A stretch of 64,000 nt of DNA from Candidatus Hinthialibacter antarcticus (GTDB taxonomy: Bacteria > Hinthialibacterota > Hinthialibacteria > Hinthialibacterales > Hinthialibacteraceae). The notes under the pieces were generated by a model. The model did not search any database and had not been told where the DNA came from. It was given only the letters and a program-made list of their open reading frames with translations. The stretch spans positions 50,913 to 114,912 of the forward strand of contig JAVCCE010000073.1 of NCBI GenBank assembly GCA_030765645.1, written 5' to 3'. Shown here one piece after another: positions 54,094-63,410 of this stretch (the first letter of the stretch is position 1; each line of letters begins with the position of its first letter). The position numbers and the translations under genes are program-made.

Positions 54094-54663
54094 ATGACAG
54101 AGCACGCCGTCAAAGAAGAACTGAAATATACCTACCAGGATTACTGCCTGTTTCCTGAAGATAAGCGCTATGAAATCATCAATGGAGACGCATACATGGT
54201 ACCTGCGCCCCTGACCCGCCACCAGAAGATTATTGGAAAACTTTATGTGCTAATGGTTGATTATCTTAAGAAATCACCCATTGGAGAAGCGTGGATCGCT
54301 CCTGTTGATGTTGTGTTGTCAGAACACGACATTGTTCAGCCCGACCTTTTATTTATTACAAACGAACGAAAATCAATTGTTACCGAAGCCAATGTTCAAG
54401 GCGCGCCAGATTGGGTTTGTGAAATACTATCTCCTTCATCCATTGAAAGAGACCGCGATCTGAAATTAAAACTCTACTCGCGACATGGCGTGAAAGAATA
54501 TTGGATTATCGACCCCGAAGCCCGGAGTATCGAAGTCTATTGCTTTGAAGATAATGTATTGACTCTTAAACAGACTTCACTTTCCGGCTCAGCAGTTAGC
54601 TATTTGTTGCCCTTGTTTGAGGCGAGGGTTGATGAAGTGTTTGCAAAAATCGCTTCATCATGA
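54094..54663 (+). CDS. Uma2 family (DUF820) putative restriction-like endonuclease
   Basis: A 189-residue PDDEXK-fold protein. Visible core: YEIINGDAYMV near the start, VQPDLLFI (Asp of the PD motif, about residue 87), DWVCEILSPSSIERDRDLKLKLY (Glu, then the E-x-K-like basic residues) and GVKEYWIIDPEARSIEVY. The family is abundant in planctomycetes and cyanobacteria and is often multi-copy. Its biological role is unsettled, though nuclease folding is clear. There is no partner toxin or methylase here, and it has its own promoter. Confidence 0.85.
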   Translation: MTEHAVKEELKYTYQDYCLFPEDKRYEIINGDAYMVPAPLTRHQKIIGKLYVLMVDYLKKSPIGEAWIAPVDVVLSEHDIVQPDLLFITNERKSIVTEANVQGAPDWVCEILSPSSIERDRDLKLKLYSRHGVKEYWIIDPEARSIEVYCFEDNVLTLKQTSLSGSAVSYLLPLFEARVDEVFAKIASS

Positions 54664-54676
54664 TGGACCACGTACA

Positions 54677-55042
54677 ATGACGAATGGCTGCCCGTTTGAA
54701 CCATCAAAAATCCAACAACTGATCCGCCTGTGGGCCATACGCCTGGGTCTCTTGTTCTTTCTCCTATTCTGGCCGGCGATGTGGTTCATGCGCGTTGCGG
54801 GGATTGCTGGCTGGCTGGATGCAGAAACATCAGGCGGCGCGTTGGCGCGGTTTTGTTATTCCATCGTCCATTTTCCACTCACGCTTCCGCCTTATTCATT
54901 GACGCCGATGGCGGGCGCGGTGAAGTATCTATTTTTGGGGTTTTTGCTTGGGCTTGTAATTGATTGGGTGCGTTCAAAATGTCAAACGGCGCCTGAAGGT
55001 CGTGATGAAGTGAGCGATATAAAAGAAAACGGGGCCGAATAA
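54677..55042 (+). CDS. Small membrane protein of unknown function
   Basis: 121 residues with two transmembrane helices (about 16-40, IRLGLLFFLLFWPAMWFMRV, and 75-100, AGAVKYLFLGFLLGLVIDWV) and a charged C-terminal tail. No family is recognised. The ATG at 54677 lies 13 bases past the Uma2 stop; an earlier start at 54617 would overlap the Uma2 gene and encode a less plausible N-terminus. The stop codon lies inside the terminator loop. Confidence 0.55.
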   Translation: MTNGCPFEPSKIQQLIRLWAIRLGLLFFLLFWPAMWFMRVAGIAGWLDAETSGGALARFCYSIVHFPLTLPPYSLTPMAGAVKYLFLGFLLGLVIDWVRSKCQTAPEGRDEVSDIKENGAE

Positions 55043-55056
55043 TCAGCCCCGTTTTT
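55027..55056 (+). terminator. Rho-independent terminator
   Basis: AAACGGGGC (55027-55035), a 10-base loop, GCCCCGTTT (55046-55054), then TTTTTGTTTT. It encloses the stop codon of the small membrane protein and lies between convergent genes; rpoD ends at 55080 on the other strand. Confidence 0.85.
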
Positions 55057-55079
55057 GTTTTGTCTATGCAGATTTGATG

Positions 55080-56708
55080 TTATCCCGCCAAGCCGTCGAG
55101 AAAACCTTTCAACCGTTGTGCGCGTAAGGGGTGGCGCAACTTACGGATCGCTTTGGTTTCAATCTGGCGGACGCGTTCGCGGGTGATGCCGAAGCGGTTG
55201 CCCACTTCTTCCAACTTGCGGGGTTGCCCGTCATCTAGACCATAGCGAAGACGAAGTACCGCTTCTTCACGCTCGGTGAGTGTTTCCAGCGCTTGTTCAA
55301 TCTCGCCTTCAAGCGAGGCATGGCTGGCTTCATCAACCGGAGAACTGATCGACCCGTCTTCAATGAAGTCGCCGAGAAAACTATCTTCGCTTTCATTAAT
55401 CGGCGTTTCTAACGAGACGGCGCGTTGAACGACGCGGGCGAGTTTCATGTATTTCTTTACCGGGATGTCGACGCGGTTTGAAATTTCTTCCGGCGTGGCT
55501 TCGCGGCCCAACTCTTGTTGTAATTCTTCCGACGCCTTAATGATGCGGTGCCATGTGCCCTGCAGCCCGACCGGGATGCGGATGTCGTGGGCCTGGCTGG
55601 CGCAGGCGCGGGAAATCGCCTGGCGAATCCACCAAGTGGCGTAGGTGCTGAACTTAAAGCCGAGCAGGTGGTCGAATTTCTCCGCCGCGCGCATCAGGCC
55701 GATGTTGCCCTCTTGGATCAAGTCGAGCAGGTGGACGCCGCGATGGCGAAAGCCTTTGGCGACCGAAACCACCAAACGTAAGTTGGCGCGCACCAAATCC
55801 ATCTTGGCGCGTTGTGCTTCTTTTTCGCCCTTGCGGATAATCTTGACCGCGCGGAACAAACGATAAGGATCGTCGTTTGCGTCAAAAAGCGATTGCAAAA
55901 TGTCTTTCGAGTCCGTCAGTTTTTTGATCTCTTTGTGCACGTCTTCTTTTTTTAAATGAGAAACCATGCACAACTGGCGGATCGATTTGTCGGTGTGTTT
56001 ATCTTTTGACGCCAAACGGTCCGACTGTTTCGGCGTGAGTTTAAACAGGTTTTCGATACGCTCGCACTCTTTGATGGCGCGGTCGGCGCGAAAGGCGCGG
56101 CGCTTGAGGTCGTCGGCGGATTCCTGAACGGTTTCGGGAGCGAAGGCGATTTTATAGAGGTCTTCGCCCGCTTTCTCAAAGAGTTCTCTCGATTCGTCAG
56201 GATTTTTGGTCATGATTTCGATGGCTTTAAGCGTCTTCGTGTGTACGCGGTCCAGTTTACGCTTTAAGCCGCCGATGAAGCGATTGACTTCGCGCTCGGT
56301 TTTGGCGTTTTCCGGCACGGAGTTCATTACAACGTCGAGGCGGCGCTTGCCTTTTTTGATGCCTTCAACGATTGCTTGCAGAAATTCGACAGCCTGTACG
56401 CTACGGACAACGCCGATGCAGATTTTTTTGCGGCCATCTTGCATGCGTTGAGAAATTTCTTGTTCGTCTTCTTTTGTGAGAAGAGGGATACTGCCGATTT
56501 CACGAAGATAGAGACGCAAACTGTTATGGGCGGCTCGCCGGGAATTGCGAAGCGCCTTGCTATCCAATTCACCTTCAACCGGACGGGCGATAGACGGGAG
56601 AAAAAGTTGTTCTTCTTCCTCGTCAACTTCTAGGGTGAAATTGATTGATTCGTCATCTAAGAAATCTTCGTCTTTGTACAGGCTGGTGCTCGCTAGACTA
56701 AACGTCAT
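55080..56708 (-). CDS. rpoD: RNA polymerase primary sigma factor RpoD
   Basis: The housekeeping sigma-70. The acidic N-terminal part (about residues 1-60) is followed by region 1.2 ([22 protein letters not shown]), a non-conserved insert (about 100-290), region 2 with [19 protein letters not shown] and [18 protein letters not shown], region 3, and region 4 with [15 protein letters not shown], an HTH and [17 protein letters not shown]. Length is 542 residues. GGAGAAGG lies five bases before 56708; an open frame to 56774 has no such site. Rrf2 lies upstream on the same strand. Confidence 0.96.
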   Translation of the reverse strand: MTFSLASTSLYKDEDFLDDESINFTLEVDEEEEQLFLPSIARPVEGELDSKALRNSRRAAHNSLRLYLREIGSIPLLTKEDEQEISQRMQDGRKKICIGVVRSVQAVEFLQAIVEGIKKGKRRLDVVMNSVPENAKTEREVNRFIGGLKRKLDRVHTKTLKAIEIMTKNPDESRELFEKAGEDLYKIAFAPETVQESADDLKRRAFRADRAIKECERIENLFKLTPKQSDRLASKDKHTDKSIRQLCMVSHLKKEDVHKEIKKLTDSKDILQSLFDANDDPYRLFRAVKIIRKGEKEAQRAKMDLVRANLRLVVSVAKGFRHRGVHLLDLIQEGNIGLMRAAEKFDHLLGFKFSTYATWWIRQAISRACASQAHDIRIPVGLQGTWHRIIKASEELQQELGREATPEEISNRVDIPVKKYMKLARVVQRAVSLETPINESEDSFLGDFIEDGSISSPVDEASHASLEGEIEQALETLTEREEAVLRLRYGLDDGQPRKLEEVGNRFGITRERVRQIETKAIRKLRHPLRAQRLKGFLDGLAG

Positions 56709-56802
56709 TGCAGCCTTCTCCTTCTTGAAACATGGATTCAGAAAATTCGTTCTCGTTCGCTTCGTTTCCCTCAACCAAACTAACGAATGGAACTGAAATT
56801 GA

Positions 56803-57306
56803 TTACGCTACGACTGAGTTGGCGGCAGGCCTGCAAGATGGCTGGAGCACGTTGAGTCCATCGTCTTTTGGCGCCAGCCATTTCGAGCTACCATGCGACC
56901 CGCTTGAGTCATTCGCAATATCTGCGATGGTCATTCGCCGCAATACATCTAACATGCTCTGTTGCGCTTCATGAAACAGGTTCACGAGTGAGCAACCGTC
57001 TTGCATCTCGCAACCGCGTTCTTCCCAAAGGCAGGTATATTGCGCGGCGTCGGTGTCTATCGCCATTACGATGTCGGCGATGGTGATTTCTCCGGGAGGA
57101 CGTTTAAAGACGAAACCGCCTTTTTTGCCTCGGATCGACTTTAGAATTCCTGACTTGGTTAGCCAGTGCATCACACGCGCTAAATAGGTTTCCGACGCAT
57201 GAACGCTTTTGGCTAAGTCTTTTATTTGTATGGGTTGCTGATTGTCGTTGCGCGCCATATACCATAGGGCGTGCAGAGCCATATCAACACTTTGTGTAAA
57301 CCTCAT
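56803..57306 (-). CDS. Rrf2 family transcriptional regulator with cysteine cluster
   Basis: A winged-helix repressor that senses iron-sulfur or redox state. The N-terminal HTH includes [23 protein letters not shown] and the wing GKKGGFVF. The three conserved cysteines are Cys92, Cys99 and Cys105 ([16 protein letters not shown]), which could bind an Fe-S cluster as in IscR/NsrR. Length is 167 residues with a loosely conserved tail. No isc/suf or nitrosative-stress genes are adjacent. It is 94 bases upstream of rpoD on the same strand, so rpoD may be read through from it. Confidence 0.88.
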   Translation of the reverse strand: MRFTQSVDMALHALWYMARNDNQQPIQIKDLAKSVHASETYLARVMHWLTKSGILKSIRGKKGGFVFKRPPGEITIADIVMAIDTDAAQYTCLWEERGCEMQDGCSLVNLFHEAQQSMLDVLRRMTIADIANDSSGSHGSSKWLAPKDDGLNVLQPSCRPAANSVVA

Positions 57307-57328
57307 CGAACTATTCCTAATTTAAGAT

Positions 57329-57341
57329 GACAATGGTTGTC
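57329..57341. promoter_or_regulatory. Palindrome upstream of the Rrf2 gene, possible autoregulatory operator
   Basis: GACAA-TGG-TTGTC is a perfect inverted repeat 23 bases upstream of the rrf2 start codon, where an autoregulator would block transcription. Confidence 0.4.
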
Positions 57342-57648
57342 TGGTTTTTAGACGCCATCCTAGATGAAAATACGCTTGGAGACAACTTGATGGCTGGCAA
57401 AGATGAGGGAATAATCCGTATGTGGCCTCAATTTCTTGTTGAATTGATGCAACCATATAAAAATATATCAGATATTCGCTAATGTGTAACCCTTTATCTT
57501 AGATTTTTTACATAATTTATTTAGTGGATGTTTTGTGATTATAAGTTTAATTCTTTGAACAAGTTAAGTTTTTTTTGATTCGGTGAATTCAACAGAGTCG
57601 ATGAAAAAAAAGTTCGATTGAATCGTAAAATCTGTGCATAGGCAAAAA
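57342..57648. other. AT-rich divergent gap
   Basis: This region lies between the leftward Rrf2 gene and the rightward PhnD-like gene. It is AT-rich, with long T and A runs around 57508 and 57570-57612. I see no convincing promoter pair or gene, although a promoter for the PhnD-like gene must be present. Confidence 0.4.
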
Positions 57649-58479
57649 ATGGACGAAAAGTCATACAAATTTGATCGCATGCAATTATTCCTGACTCGGC
57701 TGTCTGTGAGCATATATATATTTGTCGGTGTTGCCGCTGTTTCTGCGCAAGAACTCGATCAGTGGTTGTTGTTACGGTGGCCGCTTCGTGAGGCGACAAG
57801 CATCGGAGAAGAAATCGCTACCGCTGATTTTGAAAACGCTTGGCACGAAAACCGCATCTATCGCCATGTTCAAAAACCTCTGCATATCATTGAGCCATCC
57901 AGCGATTCGTTAGCCGAATATCTTGACCAACTACGAGATTTTCAGCCCCAATGCGTCGAGGCGGATTGGGAATTTGCCCAAGCCCATCTCAATTCGGCGG
58001 ATGTTATGTATGTTCCGGTGCTCCGATTTCGCCGACCGTTTCAGATACAAGCCGAATTGATCCGGGAACTGTCCGGTTCTCCCGCAACAAATTTACTCGG
58101 CGTCGTTTCTCCTGATTTTTCGATAGGCGGCGGCATCCAAATTGCCCGGATGCAAGAACAAGGCGGCCCTGACATCCAATGGCATTCGTTCGCGTCGCCG
58201 CGAGAAACGTTACGACAACTTTTTGTTGGCGCGATCCACGCTGCAGCAGTCCCGGAGGGGTATTATGATCTGCTACTTCGGGAGATGGGGCGGACGGACC
58301 TGACCGACCGGTTTGAGCGAGAACGGTTCCCGGCTGAAACGCTTCGCGTGTATTGGCTTCGTGAAGATGTATATCGAGACCTGTTTTTGAGAACAATTAT
58401 CACGGAGACGTGGTTGAGAGACCGCTTTGCGAGTCGGCTCGAACGCTTTGCGAATGATTCAGTCCGCGCCTCCGATTAA
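57649..58479 (+). CDS. PhnD-like periplasmic substrate-binding protein
   Basis: A 276-residue exported protein. The signal peptide is about residues 15-34 (LTRLSVSIYIFVGVAAVSAQ). The mature part follows the phosphate/phosphonate-binding PhnD fold: an N-terminal lobe with DYLDQLRDF-like segments, ADWEFAQAHL, and the GAIHAAAVPEGYYDLLLREM block that carries the hinge in this family. No ABC transporter genes are next to it. A PAS-type kinase gene follows 42 bases after the stop, so a sensory role is plausible. The ATG at 57649 follows AGG at six bases; an upstream GTG (57634) is less likely. Confidence 0.72.
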   Translation: MDEKSYKFDRMQLFLTRLSVSIYIFVGVAAVSAQELDQWLLLRWPLREATSIGEEIATADFENAWHENRIYRHVQKPLHIIEPSSDSLAEYLDQLRDFQPQCVEADWEFAQAHLNSADVMYVPVLRFRRPFQIQAELIRELSGSPATNLLGVVSPDFSIGGGIQIARMQEQGGPDIQWHSFASPRETLRQLFVGAIHAAAVPEGYYDLLLREMGRTDLTDRFERERFPAETLRVYWLREDVYRDLFLRTIITETWLRDRFASRLERFANDSVRASD

Positions 58480-58521
58480 ATCGGTTACAATATTTTATCT
58501 CTATTATTGATTGCGACGCCC

Positions 58522-59985
58522 ATGATGATGGAAACAAACCTAGCATCCACCCAATCGCACAACCCCATTTTGATCATTGATATCGAAGGGCGAATTGTCG
58601 ATGGCAACCCCGCGACCCGCTCGTTTGTGGGAACCGAACAAACAACCATTCAGTCATTGACCACGAACGCCGATTCGTTATTTGCGGCGATTCAAGAATC
58701 AAGCCAATCCAAACAGCCGGTTTCGGCGCATGTGAAATTTCATGAACAAGAATATGAAACCTTTGTTCGGATCGTTCCCCTGTCATTCGGAGCGCAGCCA
58801 GGCGTCGAACACTTTCTGCTTGAAATAGAGTCGGAACACGGTGACTTGCAACGCCTCGAAGAAGCCGCCCGCAGCAACGACCAGCGCGTATTAAAGCTGA
58901 GTGAGCAACTGGCGTTTGTGACCCGCGAACTCTTAGATAAAACCACCCAACTCGCCGAACAAAAAAGCAAAACCGAAGCCATTATTAATGGTATGGATGA
59001 AGGCCTGTTGGGATGCGACGAAACCGGCGCCATCGTGCAATTCAATGATGTTGCGGGGCGCTTGTTGCAACTGAGCCGGGCGTCGGTCTTGCGTAAGTTG
59101 CTACATGAAGTTTGCCCGGTGGTGTCAACGGCGGTGGGGTATTCTCCTGATGAGCCGTCATCGGTTAAAAAACGCAACATCAATTTGACCATCGCCGGGA
59201 GGGACGTTCGTATATTCTCTTCGCCGATTGTGGAAGATGAGCGCTTCGTCGGGTTTGTCTTGATCCTACTCGATCGTACCAAACAAGCGGAACTCGACCG
59301 CTTGAAAGCCGACTTGATTTCAATCGTTTCTCACGAGATGCGCTCGCCGCTGACTTCGATCAAAGGGTATATTGATTTGATCCTTGGCGGCGATTTGGGC
59401 GACGCGCCGGATCCATTAAAAAATTATCTGACCATTGTTTCACAAAACGCCAACCGCTTAGCGTCGCTCATTGACGACATGCTTGATCTGTCCCGGCTTG
59501 AATCCGGCAAACTCAGCATGACGTTCGGCAAAGTGGATGTGAACTTTTTATGCGAATATGTGTTTTTGTCGCATAAGCCCCAAGCCGATCAGAAGAAGAT
59601 CGCTCTCGTTCGCGAAACCGATGAGAATTTATTTATTTCCGGCGATAATGACCGCTTGCAACAGGCGCTGACGAATTTGGTCTCGAATGCGATCAAGTAC
59701 ACGCCGGACGGCGGCGCCGTGGAGATTCGCGCCTCCCGTGAAGGAGAGGGCGTTGTGGTTCGGGTCGTCGATAACGGATTTGGAATTAGCCAGGCCGACC
59801 AGCAACGGCTGTTTCAAAAGTTCTTCCGCGTGAAGAATGCGCAAACGCGCCATATCGGCGGGACGGGGCTTGGCCTATGTATCACCCGGACGATTATTGA
59901 AGCGCATCACGGACATATCTCGCTTGACTCAGATGAAGGGAAGGGTTCGACCTTCTCCATGCACTTTCCCGCGTATCATGCTTAG
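58522..59985 (+). CDS. Soluble PAS-domain sensor histidine kinase
   Basis: About 487 residues without transmembrane helices. There are two PAS-like regions (about 10-105 and 155-255, the second with IINGMDEGLLGCDETGAIVQFND), a coiled-coil linker (about 110-150), then HisKA with the phosphorylated His in IVSHEMRSPLTSIKGY and the HATPase_c with NLVSNAIKYTPDG, DNGFGI and GGTGLGLCI. No receiver domain or response regulator gene is attached. The PhnD-like gene precedes it. Several ATGs lie at 58522-58530; no strong ribosome site decides between them. Confidence 0.92.
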   Translation: MMMETNLASTQSHNPILIIDIEGRIVDGNPATRSFVGTEQTTIQSLTTNADSLFAAIQESSQSKQPVSAHVKFHEQEYETFVRIVPLSFGAQPGVEHFLLEIESEHGDLQRLEEAARSNDQRVLKLSEQLAFVTRELLDKTTQLAEQKSKTEAIINGMDEGLLGCDETGAIVQFNDVAGRLLQLSRASVLRKLLHEVCPVVSTAVGYSPDEPSSVKKRNINLTIAGRDVRIFSSPIVEDERFVGFVLILLDRTKQAELDRLKADLISIVSHEMRSPLTSIKGYIDLILGGDLGDAPDPLKNYLTIVSQNANRLASLIDDMLDLSRLESGKLSMTFGKVDVNFLCEYVFLSHKPQADQKKIALVRETDENLFISGDNDRLQQALTNLVSNAIKYTPDGGAVEIRASREGEGVVVRVVDNGFGISQADQQRLFQKFFRVKNAQTRHIGGTGLGLCITRTIIEAHHGHISLDSDEGKGSTFSMHFPAYHA

Positions 59986-60058
59986 AGCGTTTGTCAAAAT
60001 TACTTAATCGTTTGCTGCGTATGGCATGAGTACATCATAGCGTTCCACCTATACATAC

Positions 60059-60084
60059 AAAAACGCGAGGCTTTCGCCCCGCGT
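60059..60084 (-). terminator. Terminator of the flagellin transcript
   Basis: On the minus strand the stem is ACGCGGGGC, loop GAAA, GCCTCGCGT, followed by TTTTTG. It lies about 35 bases past the small gene at 60120, so it ends the flagellin-small-gene unit. Confidence 0.82.
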
Positions 60085-60119
60085 GCGGGAGTGTTGAAAC
60101 CAACCGCCATACTATACTC

Positions 60120-60314
60120 TCAGGCCGTCAGGTCGATTTTGTCGCTTCCCTTGGGAGCATTTTGAGCGCTCTGTTGGGGCTGCGGCGTAGAGGCTTCGGC
60201 CTTGGCGACCGGTTGAACCGCTCCTTCGGCGACTTTGACGCCGTTGGCGCGTGAGCCAATTGAGAAAACCAACTGTGATACGGCTTGTGTTCCGGAAACG
60301 CCATCCTGAGACAT
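60120..60314 (-). CDS. Small protein encoded directly downstream of flagellin
   Basis: 64 residues: an N-terminal half with SQLVFSIGSRANGVKV and a Pro/Gln/Ala-rich C-terminal half ending SDKIDLTA. There are no cysteines and no membrane segment. GGAGA lies five bases before the ATG. It is 74 bases after the flagellin stop, with a shared terminator, so it is probably co-transcribed. It does not match FlaG, FliS or FlgM patterns that I know; I do not recognise it. Confidence 0.55.
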   Translation of the reverse strand: MSQDGVSGTQAVSQLVFSIGSRANGVKVAEGAVQPVAKAEASTPQPQQSAQNAPKGSDKIDLTA

Positions 60315-60388
60315 AATACTCTCCTTCCACTGCGATAAGACCGACGAGCGGAACGGTTAGGCTCCGCTCATCGGCCTCGCTCACCTCT

Positions 60389-62944
60389 CTAGCCGAGAAG
60401 TTGTAGGAATCCCTGACTTTGAAAATTCGCCTGCGCGAGGACGGATACGCCCGCCTGTAACAGGACCTGGTTCTGAGTGAATCGGGTTGTTTCCGCCGCG
60501 ATATCTGCGTCGCGAATTCGTGATTCAGACGCCGTCAAGTTTTCGGATGCAACAGTCAAATTCGAGACGGTTGATTCGAGACGGTTGGTCGCCGCGCCGA
60601 GAATTGAACGCGTACGGTTTACTTGGTCGAGCGCTTCGTCAATGATGCGAATTGCTTCGTTGGCGCCAGTTAAGTTGGTGATGTCGATGTTAGACACCGT
60701 TCGTCCACTGTCGCGGCCAAAGCCCAAGTTGTCTGAGCGAAGATCGCCCAGAGAGAACTTGATGTTTTGGTCTGCGCCGGAACCGATCTGGAAATTCAAG
60801 CCTTTGTTGACGGTTGAGATCAAGACCGTAAAGCCCGGGTCGCTGCCCGTAAACGTACTGGTGACATCGATGACGTCATCGAAGTCGAAGGTAACAAATT
60901 TAGCCGCCTCGCCGCCTGTGGTTTGCGACAAGAAGACGACGTCTTGGTCGCCCGCCTGGAAGGTCACTTCCGGCCCGCCGTTGAGTTTACCTGCATATAA
61001 GTCGCGTTGGTTCTCAAAATTGTCGACGCCGGTTGTGAAACCACTGCCGACGCGAAGCGTAACTTGAGGCGACGGTACGCCCTCTGCGGTTGATTCTTCA
61101 CCAAACAGAGTAACCACGTCGCCCGCTTGTGCGCGTATGGCTTCACCGCCATCAATACGGAACGTGGCGGATTCAGCAAATCCTTCTTTGATCAGATTGC
61201 CGTCATCTTGGATGGTGGAATTGCTTGTTCGGGCGCCGCCAGAGGAGAAATTGAAAGTCAATGTGAAGTTTGACTGTGAATCTGTCTGGCCTAAATCGTC
61301 AATTAACTGAACTTGACCTCCAGCCGTAAACGTAAAGAGCGCGTTTTCAAAGCGGGTTTGGATGCCGTCTGTTGCGCCCGTAGCCGTAGCGTCATAGTCG
61401 CGGGTCCTGAAATTCAGTTCCGAGACTAAACCTGAGATGCTTGAGAATGTGAAGTCATTCAAATCAGTGTCAAAGTCTCCCGCGCCAGGAACCGGGTTAA
61501 ACGTAAACGTACTTTGGAAGGTATTGCCGTCCGAGGTTGTCCCTGTGAAGTCAACCGTGTCGCCTGTACGAAGCGTTGTACCGCCTGTAAACACGCCGCT
61601 GACAAAGGTTCCATTCAATAACATCGTGTTACTGTTACCCGATGTAGTTAATGAAGTCGTTTTGTCGAGAATCGCGCCATTGCCGTCACGGAAGATCAGG
61701 GAGTTTTCAACAATACGCTGTTGGGCGGATTGGACGTCTTCAACTTGGATGTCAAATTCACCGTCAGCAAACGTTGAACCCGTAATTGCGGTGACTAAGT
61801 TTCCGACTTGGCCTTGTCCTGCCAATGCGCTTTGGTTTCCAATTTCTTGTGCGCGAGCGACGCCGTTTGAGCTTGTTTTAATGTCACCATTCGCATTGAC
61901 CAAACTGATGTTCAATGTCGCTTCACTAAAGGCCGTTTGGCTGCTTCGTAGTAAAATACGGCCTTGGTTAGAGCCGCTTGTTGCTGCGCTGGCGATTGTT
62001 CTAAATTCGCTTGGAACATTAGACGTACCGCCAAACAATGCTGCTTCAGCGTCAGCAATAGCTGTTCCAACTGCTGAAACAAACGCACCGAACGTGATGC
62101 TGGTCCCGACGTGGTTAACGCTTATCGCGCCGTTAAACGCGGTCACGCCATCAGAGAGCACACCAGTAAACGTAAAAATGTCGGTTCGGGCGAGCGAAAC
62201 ACCACTAAAGAACGAAACGTCTTGTAAGTTATCGCCCGTTGCGTTTAGTCCGGTTGCCGCCGTGCTTTGAAGTCCGACTGCGCCTTCAGTGAATAGAGCG
62301 AGACTGACAGCGACATCACTCTGATTGGTGATGCCTGTGTTCAAAATTTGCTGGGCGCCAGCTGCTTCGCCAGCGGTGATTTGCTTAAAGCCGTCTTTCA
62401 TTTGGCGGATGTTTAAGAACGCGGTTCCGTTGCCCAGGTTGCTAGCGACGGGGGAAACGTCTAGGTTGGCGCCAACATTTTGGACGCCGTTCTTTAATTC
62501 AGAAGTAATCGAAAAATCGCCTTTAAGCAGAAAGTTGTTACTAAACAAGGTTGTATTGGCGATTCGAGTGATTTCGTCAATACTTTGAAAAACTTCGTCT
62601 TGCAGCGCAGAACGCGCGCCGAAGTCGTTGACGCCTGTGTTGGCTGCTTGCAGCGCCAATTCACGAATACGGCTCAGGCGGTTTGTGGTTTCGTCGAGTG
62701 CGCCTTCCGCCACGCTGATGACGTTGATGCCGTCTTGCGCGTTGGCAATGGCGACGTTCAAGCCTTGGCTTTGCGTCCGAAGACGGTTGGCGACTGTTAA
62801 GCCCGCTGCGTCATCGCCCGCTCTGTTGATTCGTAAACCGGAAGACAGACGTTCGATTGAACGTTGTAAGTTTAAGCCTGTTTGATTGACATTTCTCTGT
62901 GCTGATAGAGAAGTGACATTGGTTGCAATTCGATTGATTCCCAT
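60389..62944 (-). CDS. fliC: Flagellin, unusually large
   Basis: The filament protein. The conserved N-terminal D0/D1 domain begins MGINRIATNVTSL and includes SSGLRINRAGDDAAGLTVANRLR and NAQDGINVISVAEGALDE; the C-terminal D0/D1 includes RSILGAATNRLESTVSNL and ends QANFQSQGFLQLLG. Between them lies a central region of roughly 550 residues rich in Thr, Ser and Gly, with beta-strand character, forming the surface-exposed D2/D3-type domains. Total length of 851 residues compares with about 270-500 for common flagellins. AAGGAGG lies nine bases before the ATG at 62944. Confidence 0.96.
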   Translation of the reverse strand: MGINRIATNVTSLSAQRNVNQTGLNLQRSIERLSSGLRINRAGDDAAGLTVANRLRTQSQGLNVAIANAQDGINVISVAEGALDETTNRLSRIRELALQAANTGVNDFGARSALQDEVFQSIDEITRIANTTLFSNNFLLKGDFSITSELKNGVQNVGANLDVSPVASNLGNGTAFLNIRQMKDGFKQITAGEAAGAQQILNTGITNQSDVAVSLALFTEGAVGLQSTAATGLNATGDNLQDVSFFSGVSLARTDIFTFTGVLSDGVTAFNGAISVNHVGTSITFGAFVSAVGTAIADAEAALFGGTSNVPSEFRTIASAATSGSNQGRILLRSSQTAFSEATLNISLVNANGDIKTSSNGVARAQEIGNQSALAGQGQVGNLVTAITGSTFADGEFDIQVEDVQSAQQRIVENSLIFRDGNGAILDKTTSLTTSGNSNTMLLNGTFVSGVFTGGTTLRTGDTVDFTGTTSDGNTFQSTFTFNPVPGAGDFDTDLNDFTFSSISGLVSELNFRTRDYDATATGATDGIQTRFENALFTFTAGGQVQLIDDLGQTDSQSNFTLTFNFSSGGARTSNSTIQDDGNLIKEGFAESATFRIDGGEAIRAQAGDVVTLFGEESTAEGVPSPQVTLRVGSGFTTGVDNFENQRDLYAGKLNGGPEVTFQAGDQDVVFLSQTTGGEAAKFVTFDFDDVIDVTSTFTGSDPGFTVLISTVNKGLNFQIGSGADQNIKFSLGDLRSDNLGFGRDSGRTVSNIDITNLTGANEAIRIIDEALDQVNRTRSILGAATNRLESTVSNLTVASENLTASESRIRDADIAAETTRFTQNQVLLQAGVSVLAQANFQSQGFLQLLG

Positions 62945-63179
62945 CGGTAGTGTCCTCCTTGAGACTCTGGCCCCGGCATCCAATGCCGGGTGCAAAACGC
63001 ACGTGGCCTTAAACGCTCGGGCGATAGGAACCGATTAGCTGTTTCTCTCTGCGACCGCATGTAGAGAGAACCCGCTAAGCGCCTACGCGAGCGCCTTCGT
63101 TTATTGGTACTGCATGTCGATGGGTGAGTGTTGAAACTGGAGGAACGCGTACTGGCGTTTCTCATGCGTCCGAATTAAA

Positions 63180-63226
63180 GGTTTCCGAGGCCTTGTTCGA
63201 GCAGACGGACGAAGTCATTCAGCCCT
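63180..63226. repeat. 47-nt direct repeat, copy A
   Basis: It begins GGTTTCCGAGGCCTTGTTCG and is 44 of 47 bases identical to 63446-63492. A flanking CGTCCG (about 63168) can pair with CGGACG within the repeat, so the core could be a structured RNA element on either strand. Confidence 0.75.
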
Positions 63227-63331
63227 CACCGACTTCTTGGCTAGATTCTGAGTTGAGCACCTCCTTTTGTTCTGTTTACAAGTTTCTATTTTTTATTTGC
63301 AATTTGTAGGGAAAAATTCCAACAAATTTGT

Positions 63332-63358
63332 TAATTATTTTGTTCATTCAGCCGATAA
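63332..63358 (+). promoter_or_regulatory. Sigma-28-like promoter facing away from flagellin
   Basis: TAAT (63332-63335), a 15-base spacer and an exact GCCGATAA (63351-63358). This is a near-consensus flagellar sigma (FliA) promoter, but it points right, away from the flagellin gene. Confidence 0.5.
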
Positions 63359-63375
63359 TACTAACCAACATTAGA

Positions 63376-63404
63376 TTGAATCGGAAATAACTTTTCGATA
63401 TAAT
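63376..63404 (+). promoter_or_regulatory. Rightward sigma-70 promoter
   Basis: -35 TTGAAT (63376-63381), a 17-base spacer and -10 TATAAT (63399-63404). Transcription would start near 63411 and run through repeat copy B to the T-run. Confidence 0.5.
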
Positions 63405-63410
63405 ATCTAA

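Noticed and set aside
61437..62270. A 277-codon frame opposite flagellin
   Set aside because: It is antisense to the flagellin central region, with Pro/Val/Ser-rich composition and no start signal.
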